NCBI GenBank assembly: GCA_023410675.1
Contig: JAEYPM010000077.1
Span: 1 to 64,000 of the forward strand
From: Bacillota bacterium
GTDB taxonomy: Bacteria; Bacillota; Clostridia; Lachnospirales; Cellulosilyticaceae
Length of the DNA: 64,000 nt
Direction: 5' to 3'
The notes beneath the pieces were generated by a model, which was given only the letters and a program-made list of their open reading frames with translations, was not told where the DNA came from and searched no databases. The translations under genes and the position numbers were made by a program. Of the stretch, positions 26,815 through 36,038 are shown piece by piece (position 1 is the stretch's first letter; each line of letters begins with the position of its first letter).

Positions 26815-28299
26815 TTATAGCTTATCAATATATTTTAGAAGACCTTTAGGAATATCTAATTTATCTCCACTATCCCTTACTTTATCTAAGAAATCTAACA
26901 CTTTTCTTGGCTCAATATAGGCCTCTAACGTTGTTAATACTCTTAGTCTAAAGAATTCTAAATAAAGTTGTCTTTTTTCTTTCCACTTATCGTAGCTTAT
27001 TTCATTACGGCTCATAGCATCTAATATACTATTTGCTATCTTAGAAACGTTTTCAATGTTATGTTCATACAGTAACGAAACATCATTAAAGCGAATAAAG
27101 AGCTCTGCAAATTCAACCAGAAATTCATTAATTACTTTGTTACTTTCTTGTTCTGTATAATTGACCTTCAGTTTATTTGCATTGATTTTATCACAAATTC
27201 TTTTATGGTAAAAAGCTATAAAGCGTTCAAAATCCTCTTCGTTTTCATAGGGCTCAACTTGAAAAAGGATTCTAAAGAACAGATTCCACTGAAATTCTTT
27301 ATTAATGGTTTTGACAATAAATTTACCAATTAAAGTTTCAAATTTGTTGTTAAACTTAAGCTTTCTACCAAATACAATCTCTTCATTAAACTCAATACAC
27401 TGGGAATCTATTTCTCTTAGACGTTCTAATACCATGACCATTTTATTGCTATTAATATTCGATTTATCGTCATTGGATTTGCTCATTACATACCGAATAA
27501 TAGCATCGCAAGATTCCTTAAAGTCAATTAATATGCCAATACTATCTTTCATTCTCCGTGCGAAAATATCATACACTATTTTAGAAAGTAATTTTTTAAG
27601 CTCTTCTTCACTCTCATCAATTCCTCTATTTTTCGTAGAATCAAATTGATTAGAAATCAGAAAAAGTTGGTTATCAATAGATGTCAATGAGCTTTTAATT
27701 GACTTCATAATCTCTTTGTAAAATCGATCACCAATAATATAATCATAGTTTTTATAAATAACCTTATGTTCTATTTCACTCCAAAATACATTAACTAGCG
27801 ATTTAATTTGAATCTCAAAGTTGATACACCTTAACCCTGTTATATATTTTGCGTCTATTCTATAAAGCTTAAACCCATTTTTCTGTTCTTTTGGCTGTTT
27901 GCTTGAAAGCTCTAACAGAATTGATGGATTATCTTTATTATAGTAATAACCTTGGTATTCATCAGATGCCTCATTAAAATATTTTCTAATATACCTATAG
28001 ATTTCCTGTTCATCATCTATAAATCTACATTCAATTCTTATGCCAATTAAGTCAGATATGTTTTCAAAAAGCTTCTGTTTTGATCCATATTGATTATAAT
28101 AATCATACCTCAGTATTTTTTCCTTTAAACTTTTAGCTGATTTTACCCTTGACTTAATATGGATATAAGCTTCACTTTTTTCACTTAAAATCTCTTTAAA
28201 CAGTACTTTTAAATCATTACTCGCAACTTCTAACTCTTCTCTTGCATTATCTAATTCTTCTAAAACTTGCTGTGTGAATTCAAATAACTTTAGTCCCAT
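26815..28299 (-). CDS. RelA/SpoT-domain protein with long C-terminal extension
   Basis: This 494-residue protein has a (p)ppGpp-synthetase-like domain at about 45-185: RVKSAKSLKEKI (51-62), DLIGIRIECRF (83-93), and FEIQIKSLVNVFWSEIEH (161-178). As I align it, the usual GYxxxH is NGFKLYR, so the conserved His is replaced. About 300 further residues are helical, charged and unrecognised. The TGS and ACT domains and the HD hydrolase of Rel are absent. The start is uncertain: ATG 28299 is 12 bases after AGGAGG, and ATG 28329 lacks a site. It may be a small alarmone synthetase, a toxic synthetase, or an inactive relative. Confidence 0.75.
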   Translation of the reverse strand: MGLKLFEFTQQVLEELDNAREELEVASNDLKVLFKEILSEKSEAYIHIKSRVKSAKSLKEKILRYDYYNQYGSKQKLFENISDLIGIRIECRFIDDEQEIYRYIRKYFNEASDEYQGYYYNKDNPSILLELSSKQPKEQKNGFKLYRIDAKYITGLRCINFEIQIKSLVNVFWSEIEHKVIYKNYDYIIGDRFYKEIMKSIKSSLTSIDNQLFLISNQFDSTKNRGIDESEEELKKLLSKIVYDIFARRMKDSIGILIDFKESCDAIIRYVMSKSNDDKSNINSNKMVMVLERLREIDSQCIEFNEEIVFGRKLKFNNKFETLIGKFIVKTINKEFQWNLFFRILFQVEPYENEEDFERFIAFYHKRICDKINANKLKVNYTEQESNKVINEFLVEFAELFIRFNDVSLLYEHNIENVSKIANSILDAMSRNEISYDKWKEKRQLYLEFFRLRVLTTLEAYIEPRKVLDFLDKVRDSGDKLDIPKGLLKYIDKL

Positions 28300-28334
28300 C
28301 GAAATAAATTTCCTCCTGCTTATCACCATTATCT

Positions 28335-28363
28335 AAAAAAATAAGACCTTCGTAAGGTCTTAT
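28335..28363 (-). terminator. Terminator of the AbrB-type gene
   Basis: On the minus strand a perfect 10-bp stem ATAAGACCTT/AAGGTCTTAT with a 3-base loop is followed by six T. It lies between the AbrB-type gene and the RelA/SpoT-domain gene, so those two are probably not one simple operon. Confidence 0.9.
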
Positions 28364-28389
28364 TTTAGCATACAATGAATTCTATAGTC

Positions 28390-28653
28390 CTATTCTTGAA
28401 TTTTTAAATCCGCAAGCCTTGCAAGCTCAAGAATTGTTTTCTTAGAAACCTTTTTACCTTTGTAATCTACAAGATCGTCCATGCTACCAGTAAAAATGTC
28501 TGCTGGCTGATATTTTTTTAGTATAATTTTGTCATCATCCACAAAAATTTCCAAGGAATCTTTTTCTTGAATGTCCAAACCACGTCTTAACTCAATAGGT
28601 AATACCACACGACCTAATTCATCCACTTTTCTTACAATACCTGTTGACTTCAT
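28390..28653 (-). CDS. AbrB/SpoVT-family transition-state regulator
   Basis: This 87-residue DNA-binding protein has the AbrB swapped-hairpin domain in residues 1-50 (TGIVRKVDELGRVVLPIELR then RGLDIQEKDSLEIFV) and a short C-terminal dimer tail. It is close to AbrB/Abh in length. AbrB-type proteins hold back stationary-phase genes until Spo0A acts. Only a weak GGGGCGTGGGCG-type site precedes ATG 28653. It is monocistronic, divergent from spmAB. Confidence 0.9.
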   Translation of the reverse strand: MKSTGIVRKVDELGRVVLPIELRRGLDIQEKDSLEIFVDDDKIILKKYQPADIFTGSMDDLVDYKGKKVSKKTILELARLADLKIQE

Positions 28654-28950
28654 ACGCCCACGCCCCTCGCTCTATTCTCAAGATTTTCCAATATTTAATT
28701 TAAAAATACCATAACTAGAAATAAAAGTCAATTATTTTATCTCATTTTTTTATGTTTTTTTTAATATTTTTTATCTCTTCACTCATTTATTAATATAATA
28801 TTTGTCACATTACAAATTTGTGAATAATATTATGCATATTTCTGTCAAAAAAAAGTAATTATTGACATTTTAAATTATAGTTATGCTTTTTGAATCTCTG
28901 CATATATTTATACTATAGCCTGTACAAATATACATAAGGAGGCGTTTAAT

Positions 28951-29529
28951 ATGCTCAACTATTTATGGGGATTTATGGTTATATTCTCCACTATCCTTTC
29001 AATCTTTTCTGGGGGTGTAGCAAAGCTCACCGAGTCCGCTCTTAGCTCATCAAATGATGCTGTAAAGCTTTGCTTTAATATGTGCGGCGTTTTATGTATG
29101 TGGATGGGGATTATGCGTATTGCAGAAAAAGCGAATATGATTGACGCTCTATCACGTAAAATGACACCCATACTCAATTTTCTTTTTCCAGATATCCCAA
29201 AGGATCATCCTGCAAGAAAATATATTGCCACAAACATTATTGCTAATATTTTAGGATTAGGATGGGCTGCCACACCTCCTGGGCTTAAAGCAATGATTGA
29301 ACTTCAAAACCTAAACAAAGATAAAAAGATAGCTTCTCATGCTATGTGTATGTTTCTTATCCTTAATATTTCCTCCATTCAGCTCGTATCAATTAATATG
29401 ATTGGTTACAGAGTTTCCTATCATTCAAGCAATCCTACTGAAATAATATTACCTTCAATCATTGCCACTAGTATTTCAACCATTTTAGCTGTTTCTTTTG
29501 CAAAACTAATGTATAGAAAGGAAAACTAA
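28951..29529 (+). CDS. spmA: Spore maturation protein A
   Basis: This 192-residue membrane protein of the nucleoside-recognition (Gate) family has GLGWAATPPGLKAM in the Gate motif and about five membrane helices. In Bacillus, SpmA and SpmB together are needed for spore-core dehydration and heat resistance. It follows ATAAGGAGG and is one base from spmB. The 297-base upstream spacer is very AT-rich, and I see no sure promoter. Confidence 0.93.
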   Translation: MLNYLWGFMVIFSTILSIFSGGVAKLTESALSSSNDAVKLCFNMCGVLCMWMGIMRIAEKANMIDALSRKMTPILNFLFPDIPKDHPARKYIATNIIANILGLGWAATPPGLKAMIELQNLNKDKKIASHAMCMFLILNISSIQLVSINMIGYRVSYHSSNPTEIILPSIIATSISTILAVSFAKLMYRKEN

Positions 29530-29530
29530 T

Positions 29531-30064
29531 ATGAGCTTTTTTGTACGCTTATCGGATTATTTTATCCCGACCATCATCTTTATCATCGCTCTTTATGGCC
29601 TTTTAAAAGGCGTCAATATCTACGAAGCCTTTATTGAAGGAGCAAAAGAGGGTATTAATGTCATCATTGACCTTTTACCTACTTTAGTGGGTTTAATGAT
29701 GGCTGTTGGCATGCTTCGGACTTCAGGGGCACTTGATGGCATCGCTTATCTTTTAAAGCCTCTTTCTTTATTAACTGGTTTTCCTTCTGAAATCATACCC
29801 ATTGTGCTTATGCGAACAGTATCTGCTTCTGCATGTACGGGCCTCGTACTTGATGTATTTAAAATATATGGCCCTGACTCCTTTTATGGGCGTCTTGTTT
29901 CTATCCTTTTTGGATGCACTGAAACCATTTTTTATACTTTGTCAGTCTATTTTATGACCGTCAAAATTAAGAAAACCCGTTATACGCTAACTGGTGCTCT
30001 GATTGCTACTGGAGCTGGTGTGTGTGCTTCTTACTTTTTAACACTCTATATATTTGGAAGATGA
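29531..30064 (+). CDS. spmB: Spore maturation protein B
   Basis: This 177-residue partner of SpmA has the second Gate-type membrane domain (LLPTLVGLMMAVGMLR, then RTVSASACTGLVLDV) and closes with FLTLYIFGR. It begins one base after the spmA stop, so the two are co-translated. The pair marks the organism as a spore former. Confidence 0.93.
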   Translation: MSFFVRLSDYFIPTIIFIIALYGLLKGVNIYEAFIEGAKEGINVIIDLLPTLVGLMMAVGMLRTSGALDGIAYLLKPLSLLTGFPSEIIPIVLMRTVSASACTGLVLDVFKIYGPDSFYGRLVSILFGCTETIFYTLSVYFMTVKIKKTRYTLTGALIATGAGVCASYFLTLYIFGR

Positions 30065-30140
30065 TATACAGATTTCCCTTTAATAGTGATATAATTAATA
30101 GTAATATAGTTATATGGAGAAATAATATAGGAGGTTCGTA

Positions 30141-30899
30141 ATGTTTAAGAAGATTAAAGAATTAATATTTGGACCTAGCGACATTTACGAAAATGAAATT
30201 CTTTATCATAAAAATGGGAAAGTTATGTACAGAGGCTCTATGAAAGGTTCAAATTTTCATGGTCATGGCATGTATTATAATGAAGATGGAACTTTATCCT
30301 ATGAAGGTAATTTTTTAAATGGACTCCCACATGGCAATGGAAAAGCTTACCTCGAAAATAACGAAACATATGAAGGCGACTTTTATCATGGGAAACGTAC
30401 AGGCATAGGGATCTATAAATGGTCAGAGGATGAGTATTATACAGGCAATTTTGTAGATGGTGTAAAACATGGTAAGGGAGAGTTAAGATTAAAAGATGGA
30501 ACAACCTACACAGGTATATTTGCAGAGGATAAGCTTCAAGGTGAAGGCACTGTAGTCTACTCTAATGGCGATGTCTATGAAGGTTCTTTTATTGATGGGG
30601 TTCCTTCTGGTATGGGTAAACTAACGATTTCAGATGGGGTTTATGAAGGTGAAATTCATGAGGGCTTACCTCATGGCAAAGGCTCTTTTAAATGGAATGA
30701 AGGCTTCTTTTGTGTGCTATACCGTGGAGATTTTTATGAGGGCATGATGACAGGAAAAGGCATGATGACTTATGTCAATTATCATAAATATATCGGTGAA
30801 TTTTTAAATGGCCAAAGGCACGGAAAAGGAACCTATATTGATGAGTTTGGAAAGCAATACGAAGGCTATTTTGAATATGATCTTGCAGTTGAATCATAA
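30141..30899 (+). CDS. MORN-repeat protein
   Basis: This 252-residue soluble protein is built of about eight to ten MORN repeats (unit like YEGDFYHGKRTGIGIY or YEGSFIDGVPSGMGKL) from about residue 25 to the end. MORN repeats form extended beta ribbons that bind lipids or proteins. In bacteria the role is mostly unknown. There is no signal peptide. ATG 30141 follows AGGAGG. Spacing allows read-through from spmB (76 bases) but does not show it. Confidence 0.88.
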   Translation: MFKKIKELIFGPSDIYENEILYHKNGKVMYRGSMKGSNFHGHGMYYNEDGTLSYEGNFLNGLPHGNGKAYLENNETYEGDFYHGKRTGIGIYKWSEDEYYTGNFVDGVKHGKGELRLKDGTTYTGIFAEDKLQGEGTVVYSNGDVYEGSFIDGVPSGMGKLTISDGVYEGEIHEGLPHGKGSFKWNEGFFCVLYRGDFYEGMMTGKGMMTYVNYHKYIGEFLNGQRHGKGTYIDEFGKQYEGYFEYDLAVES

Positions 30900-30904
30900 T
30901 ACTT

Positions 30905-30946
30905 AACAAACACCATGCTTACCTTTTTCTAAGCATGGTGTTTGTT
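30905..30946. terminator. Bidirectional terminator after the MORN gene
   Basis: Perfect 17-bp arms (30905-30921 and 30930-30946) with an 8-base loop overlap the stop of the convergent membrane-protein gene. Confidence 0.93.
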
Positions 30947-31992
30947 ACTTGTTTATTTTTAACTATATAACAAAAGCAGCAACCTAAAAATATCAAACTT
31001 AGTGCCCCATATAGGGGATAAAGTATTTCTACTAAACGTGAAAACCCAAAAAATGAAAAGGGTAAAGCAATCCCTATAATAATAAAAACAGCTCTTTTAT
31101 AATGGATTCCCCATTTGTTTTCCATTGATTTAGATAAGCTATAAACATTGGATACCTGAGTTGAGAACATTTCTAGCCATATTACAGCAAGCATTCCGGC
31201 TTCTAAAATTCGGTGGGTTTTATGAGCAATATAAAGCAGAGGTATCTCATACATTTTAGGTGTAAATGGATTAACGAGCATAAGCAAGGCAATACATATG
31301 CTCAGTACAGTCAAAATAACACTCCCTAACATAATCCCTTTAATAATAAGCCTTGGCCTTTTGCTCTCATTGGTAATGGGCACAATCACACCTACAATAG
31401 AAATAATATTAAAGCTTGCATAGGCTATAGATGAAAATAGCCAATTTGACTTTTGATTGGGGATTGTGATTAAGTATTCATAAGTAAAATGCCAAGGATA
31501 ATAATAATAATACACAGAAAATATGCTTAAAATCACAATAATTAAAATAGGAACCACAATCGTATTAATCTCAAAAAGTCCTTCAGTGTTTCTAAGTAAG
31601 AATAAAATACTACACACAATCATGAGTAAAAAACCTACCCATTTAGGCAATCCAAAATGTTGCCAAATAATACTTGCACTTCCTGCCATAATAATTGCCG
31701 TACCACTTAACAAAGATAACGTGAGTATAATATTAATAAATAGTGCAATATACTTTGGGCAAACTATATCAACAAACTCATCATATGACTTTACTTTGTT
31801 TTGAACGCTAATATAGACAATAATCTTACCAAATACAATATAAATGCCACTGCACATTAAAAGTCCAAGCAAACTAATAAGCCCATACACAGAAAAGAAT
31901 TGATTGAGTTCTCTTCCCGAAGACAATCCTGCTCCAACGATGCTTCCTACAAACAATGTAGCAATCTGAAGTACAATAATCTTTTGTTTCAA
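30919..31992 (-). CDS. YkvI-family membrane transporter-like protein
   Basis: This protein of about 357 residues has ten or so membrane helices. The opening VLQIATLFVGSIVGAGLSSG is typical of the YkvI family, itself related to the APC/GerAB transporter fold. Substrate is unknown. TTG 31992 fits the family start (KQKIIVLQIA) and sits behind GGGGGGAT; the upstream in-frame ATG 32007 is the alternative. No soluble partner is adjacent. Confidence 0.75.
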   Translation of the reverse strand: MKQKIIVLQIATLFVGSIVGAGLSSGRELNQFFSVYGLISLLGLLMCSGIYIVFGKIIVYISVQNKVKSYDEFVDIVCPKYIALFINIILTLSLLSGTAIIMAGSASIIWQHFGLPKWVGFLLMIVCSILFLLRNTEGLFEINTIVVPILIIVILSIFSVYYYYYPWHFTYEYLITIPNQKSNWLFSSIAYASFNIISIVGVIVPITNESKRPRLIIKGIMLGSVILTVLSICIALLMLVNPFTPKMYEIPLLYIAHKTHRILEAGMLAVIWLEMFSTQVSNVYSLSKSMENKWGIHYKRAVFIIIGIALPFSFFGFSRLVEILYPLYGALSLIFLGCCFCYIVKNKQVTNTMLRKR

Positions 31993-32144
31993 CCCTATCC
32001 CCCCCATTTTTGTCCTAAAATATATATATTCTCTAAAATAAATTTTATTCTTTATAATCTATTGCTCAGCAAACGCTGTCATTTCTTGTCGCCCAAGCAT
32101 ACTATAATACTATAATTATATTTAAACTAAGGGGGCAATTCACT

Positions 32145-32336
32145 ATGGGATGTTGTAAAAAAAATAGGTGTTGTGACAAAAAACATGACGAAGATAAATG
32201 TTGCCACATCAGTCCTTGCTGCTGTGGAAGAACTGTGTTTGGAACAGTAGACAGGCAAAAGGTTAAAGGAATCAATGATCATAATAGAGTATTTGATGAA
32301 AGAACGACTTCTCCTTGCTGCTGCAACAAGCACTGA
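32145..32336 (+). CDS. Small cysteine-rich protein
   Basis: This 63-residue protein has 12 Cys in paired or triple clusters at both ends (GCCKKNRCC, DKCCHISPCCCG, SPCCCNKH) around a Cys-free centre. No signal peptide or recognised fold is seen. The Cys and His pattern suggests metal binding (metallothionein-like) or a spore-coat-type cross-linked protein. AAGGGGGCAA gives a good ribosome site, and a terminator follows at once, so it is a real single gene. Confidence 0.8.
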   Translation: MGCCKKNRCCDKKHDEDKCCHISPCCCGRTVFGTVDRQKVKGINDHNRVFDERTTSPCCCNKH

Positions 32337-32357
32337 TATATTTGTGGCTATAATGCC

Positions 32358-32386
32358 AAAAGACCTCTTAATGAGGTCTTTTTATT
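32358..32386 (+). terminator. Terminator of the Cys-rich gene
   Basis: AAAAGACCTC pairs with GAGGTCTTTT across a 5-base loop, followed by TATTTA. Confidence 0.92.
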
Positions 32387-32429
32387 TACGCTTTATCATA
32401 TAATTTTGTAACAAAGGAGGGATTCTATC

Positions 32430-32813
32430 ATGCAACCTAATAAACTTCAGATTATGCAAAAGCTGATGACAGAGGATGTATCTTCTTCCGATCACTTAGA
32501 AGGAAGGATCATCTTTACAAATGTTTCTAATCTTTTTCTTAATAATGTTACATTAAACCTAAGCATTAAAAATAGTAGTATTATTGAACAATCTATTGTT
32601 AGAGAACGGGGTGCCTTATGCTTTGATAATACAGATGAATCCCTTATTATCGGAAACCTTGCCCCTAATGAAAGTGCCTATTATTACTATAAGTTAAAGG
32701 CCGAAGACACAAATAACAAAATTGATGGATTAGATACCATTAAAATTACCTATATTGAGGAAAATTCAAATCTTATCACAGAAGTTTTATCAAATCCAAT
32801 AAAACAAGGCTGA
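32430..32813 (+). CDS. Hypothetical beta-sandwich (DUF11-like) protein
   Basis: This 127-residue protein has the pattern of an Ig-like, DUF11-type beta sandwich (IIFTNVSNLFLNNVTLNLSI; IGNLAPNESAYYYYKLKAED; IKITYIEENS). It carries no signal peptide. Clostridial proteins of this kind are found with spore or surface proteins, but I cannot place this one. AAAGGAGG precedes ATG 32430. It is single, convergent with the HD-GYP gene. Confidence 0.7.
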   Translation: MQPNKLQIMQKLMTEDVSSSDHLEGRIIFTNVSNLFLNNVTLNLSIKNSSIIEQSIVRERGALCFDNTDESLIIGNLAPNESAYYYYKLKAEDTNNKIDGLDTIKITYIEENSNLITEVLSNPIKQG

Positions 32814-32838
32814 TAGCCATGTATAGCCTTTCAGCCTT
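32806..32838. terminator. Terminator between the DUF11-like and HD-GYP genes
   Basis: AAGGCTG and CAGCCTT enclose 19 bases that pair further (ATAGCC region). The stem overlaps the upstream stop codon; the T tract is poor. Confidence 0.55.
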
Positions 32839-32843
32839 ACTAC

Positions 32844-33875
32844 TTATAGTACTTCTTCTATTCTTATGTTAGGATTATTATATAGGTCAAGATAAGTATC
32901 TTTTACCTTAACAATAGGTCTATGTAAGCAATGTGGATGAATAAATACAACTTCAGCTTCTTCTGATGTACTGAGTCTTATGTACGCTCCTATATAGTAA
33001 CTCATAATATTGTCACAGAACTTTGTGAGTATATTAATATCAAACTTCTTTATGCTTTCACTTTTTAAAATTCTTACTATATCAAAAATATGATAAGATT
33101 TCCTCAGCCTCTCGTATTCATCAACAATACCTAACATCCTTGTAAGCATAGTAATATCTTCAGCAGTTAAATTAAGAGGATAACCACTTCCATCACATCG
33201 TTCATGGTGACCAAGAACTGCCCTAGAAATCTCTCGATCGATTTCTTCAAAGTCTTTTATCTTTTCATAACCATATATTGGATGCCTTTTATACTCTAAA
33301 GCTTGTTCAACAGAAAAGTTGTCTCTAAAATACAATAACTCTTTTGGCATATTAATCTTTCCTATATCATGGAGCAATCCTGATAAAATAACTTGTTCTA
33401 ATTTGTTACTAAGTCCACACCATCTAGCAGTAAGAACTGCTAAGAAAGTAACATTCATACTGTGAACATAAATATCCTTTTGAAGGTTTTTCATAAGACT
33501 TACGCATCCCAAGAGCTCAAAATCGTAATTAAAATTCGCCAAGATGCTTTTGGCTAGTTCTTTAATTTCTCTTATCGCAACTTGTGTGTTTTTGTCAAAC
33601 TTCCCAAACACCTTTTCAAGGGTATGAGCATATTCTATATACTTCTTGAGTGTTTTTTTATCTACAGTCCATATGTTTTCTTCTGAGGGAACCTTAACCC
33701 ATATTTCTGTATGACGAAAATATTTTATCCTCTCTAAAATATTCCTTGTAAGCTCAGAATCTTTAGCAACTATTATATTCCCTGTTTCTATATCAATAAT
33801 AGGCTGCATAATGATCATTCCAGGCAAACAATCAGAAATAGGCAGGATTATCTTCTGCCTTGCTTTACTTTTCAT
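32844..33875 (-). CDS. HD-GYP domain phosphodiesterase (c-di-GMP turnover)
   Basis: This 343-residue protein probably hydrolyses cyclic di-GMP. The HD-GYP domain covers about 130-290 with H138, H169-D170 (GLLHDIGKINMP), HHERCDG (223-229) and GYP at 231-233, so the catalytic metal ligands look intact. The N-terminal 120 residues hold a small beta domain often found with this family (ISDCLPGMIIMQPI). No receiver or membrane segment is present. AGGAGGAA precedes ATG 33875. It is monocistronic. Confidence 0.92.
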   Translation of the reverse strand: MKSKARQKIILPISDCLPGMIIMQPIIDIETGNIIVAKDSELTRNILERIKYFRHTEIWVKVPSEENIWTVDKKTLKKYIEYAHTLEKVFGKFDKNTQVAIREIKELAKSILANFNYDFELLGCVSLMKNLQKDIYVHSMNVTFLAVLTARWCGLSNKLEQVILSGLLHDIGKINMPKELLYFRDNFSVEQALEYKRHPIYGYEKIKDFEEIDREISRAVLGHHERCDGSGYPLNLTAEDITMLTRMLGIVDEYERLRKSYHIFDIVRILKSESIKKFDINILTKFCDNIMSYYIGAYIRLSTSEEAEVVFIHPHCLHRPIVKVKDTYLDLYNNPNIRIEEVL

Positions 33876-34075
33876 TATGTTCCTCCTACTAAATTATATA
33901 ATACCCGTTTTCACGACTAGATGTATTGTTACTTATTAAAAAGTTACATTGTATCACTTAATTACTTCATGTGATTCTATAGTATCTTCTATGTTAATTA
34001 TAACATCTTTAGGTCGTATTTATAAATATAAATCTACATAATTTAGCAGAAATCAATGATCACTCATTTTGTGCA

Positions 34076-34456
34076 TTATATACCTGAATAAAGGTTTATC
34101 CCTACTAATGCACAGCCCTTAAAACAACTTATTTGCTTTTCCTCGCAATAAGCTATGATTTCATCGCTTTCTGCTCCTGGTTGAATGAGAATGTACTCAA
34201 TAGTCGAAAGAGAAGCTGCTTCTTTAACATATTCTATCCCTAATTTTGGATTGATACATAAGTCTACCACTTCTATTGGTCTATTGATTTCTGTAATGGA
34301 CTTATAAACACCTTCCCCTCCTTTAGGGTGTGCACCATCTGCCTTATATCCCTTTTCTTTTAATCGATTTAGGATCTTATGTGCATATTTATCAGGGTTT
34401 GTCACATCTCCTACTACTACCCAGTTTTGTTTTTGCATTATTTTTTGTAATTTCAT
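34076..34456 (-). CDS. CoA-binding domain protein
   Basis: This 126-residue protein has a single CoA_binding Rossmann fold of the YccU type, with WVVVGDVTNPDKYAHKIL at the start and IEYILIQPGAESDEI and KGCALVGINLYSG later. The family binds CoA in vitro but has no settled function. AAAGGAGCG precedes the ATG. It is single, with about 200 bases of AT-rich spacer on its 3' side in which I see nothing. Confidence 0.85.
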   Translation of the reverse strand: MKLQKIMQKQNWVVVGDVTNPDKYAHKILNRLKEKGYKADGAHPKGGEGVYKSITEINRPIEVVDLCINPKLGIEYVKEAASLSTIEYILIQPGAESDEIIAYCEEKQISCFKGCALVGINLYSGI

Positions 34457-34568
34457 GATGATTCGCTCCTTTAAGATAGATTGGTAATTTATTTTGCTAT
34501 TAAGATATGTTATGATATGAGGATACCTACAAATATTAATTATTCACAAAAAATGGAGGCAAACATTT

Positions 34569-35924
34569 ATGATTACTCGAGATAGAACCTTTTATAAGTC
34601 AATTTTAACCCTGACTCTTCCAATCGCTTGCCAAAACCTTATTACCTTCGTTGTAAGTCTAGCTGATTCTGTTATGATTGGACGTATAGCTGAAAACTCT
34701 GAAAAGCATATTGTTGGTGTATCCTTTGCCAATCAGTTATTTTTTATTTTTATGATTCTTATCTTTGGACTTGGTAGTGGGGCAAATATTATGCTCTCCC
34801 AGTATTGGGGTAAAAAAGACACAGCATCGATTCGTAAGATTATAGCGGTCATGTATAGAGTTGCTATTGTTTTTGCTATTCCCTTTATGTTAATAGCCGC
34901 TTGTATGCCCGAATGGTTTATGTCTATCTTTTCTGATGATCCAGAAGTTATTCGCTACGGCATTGAGTATTTACAAGTTATCTTTATTAGTTATATCTTT
35001 TTTACTATAACCAGTGTTACCATTTCTGCTCTAAGGTCTGTTGAGATTGTTAATATATCTATTGTGGTTTATGGCACATCTCTTTTGACCAATGTCTTTT
35101 TTAACTGGGTACTTATCTATGGTAATCTTGGTATGCCTGCCCTTGGCATTAGAGGTGCTGCTATTGCAACCACAATTGCTCGTCTTGTTGAATTTATAAT
35201 CGTCCTATGTTTTATAGCCTTTTTCGAAAAGAAAATTCAGTTTCGGCTTAAACATTTATTAAAATGGGATCATACACTATTTAAAGACTATGCAAAAATA
35301 GGAACTCCTGTTTTATTTAATGAACTCATCTGGGTAATGAGTTCTTCTGTACTTGTTTGGATTATATCCGAGATGGGAACAGAAGTATCTACTGCTAACA
35401 ATATCACGAATACTACCTGGCAGTTTGTCTCGGTCTTTTTCATGGGCGCTGGCCATGCCTCATCAGTTATTATAGGCCGTACTATAGGCTCTGGGCAATA
35501 CGAAAAAACAAAAGAATATGCTTATACGCTAATCTTTTTAGCCTTTATTCTTGGCATAATAGGTGGTCTTCTTATGTTTGTCCTAAGGCCTTACATAATT
35601 AGTATATATAATATATCGGATTATACATATAATCTGACCATGCAGGTTATGGCCGTATCCTCTTTAATTATTGTATTTCAAGCATTAGCCTTCATGCTTT
35701 TAGTAGGTATCTTACGGGGTGGTGGTGATACTAAGTTTGTTCTTATAGCAGATCTTGTCTTTTTATGTCTCATTGCCATTCCTTTAGGTTATATCGCAGC
35801 AATTGTATTAAAGTGTCCAATTCCTATAGCCTTTTTAGCCCTCAAATCTGATGAACTCTTAAAAGTTGCTTTTGCACTTTTTAGAGTTAGAGGAAATAAG
35901 TGGATTCGTAATGTAACAAGATAA
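34569..35924 (+). CDS. MATE-family efflux transporter
   Basis: This 451-residue protein has 12 membrane helices in two repeats of six, typical of multidrug and toxin extrusion proteins driven by Na+ or H+. The opening SILTLTLPIACQNLITFVVS and the GAGHASSVIIGRTIGSG loop are family marks. Substrate cannot be predicted. ATG 34569 follows AATGGAGGC. It is monocistronic with a strong terminator. Confidence 0.93.
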   Translation: MITRDRTFYKSILTLTLPIACQNLITFVVSLADSVMIGRIAENSEKHIVGVSFANQLFFIFMILIFGLGSGANIMLSQYWGKKDTASIRKIIAVMYRVAIVFAIPFMLIAACMPEWFMSIFSDDPEVIRYGIEYLQVIFISYIFFTITSVTISALRSVEIVNISIVVYGTSLLTNVFFNWVLIYGNLGMPALGIRGAAIATTIARLVEFIIVLCFIAFFEKKIQFRLKHLLKWDHTLFKDYAKIGTPVLFNELIWVMSSSVLVWIISEMGTEVSTANNITNTTWQFVSVFFMGAGHASSVIIGRTIGSGQYEKTKEYAYTLIFLAFILGIIGGLLMFVLRPYIISIYNISDYTYNLTMQVMAVSSLIIVFQALAFMLLVGILRGGGDTKFVLIADLVFLCLIAIPLGYIAAIVLKCPIPIAFLALKSDELLKVAFALFRVRGNKWIRNVTR

Positions 35925-35928
35925 ACCA

Positions 35929-35975
35929 AAGGAGTTTATACTATAAACTGACTTACTTTATAGTATAAACTCCTT
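35929..35975 (+). terminator. Terminator of the MATE gene
   Basis: Perfect 19-bp arms (35929-35947 and 35957-35975) start five bases after the stop; TATTAATTTTT follows. Confidence 0.92.
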
Positions 35976-36038
35976 ATTAATTTTTATGCTTATTTATCAT
36001 TCACACCATTCATATTAAGCTATGCTCTACAAATTCAT

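Noticed and set aside
26815..28653. RelA/SpoT-domain gene and AbrB-type gene as a toxin-antitoxin pair
   Set aside because: A strong terminator stands between them, the AbrB-type protein is a full transition-state regulator by length, and spacing is not that of a TA operon.
32127..32333. 68-residue frame antisense to the Cys-rich gene
   Set aside because: It is a mirror of the Cys codons, lacks a ribosome site, and reads into the good start and terminator of the plus-strand gene.
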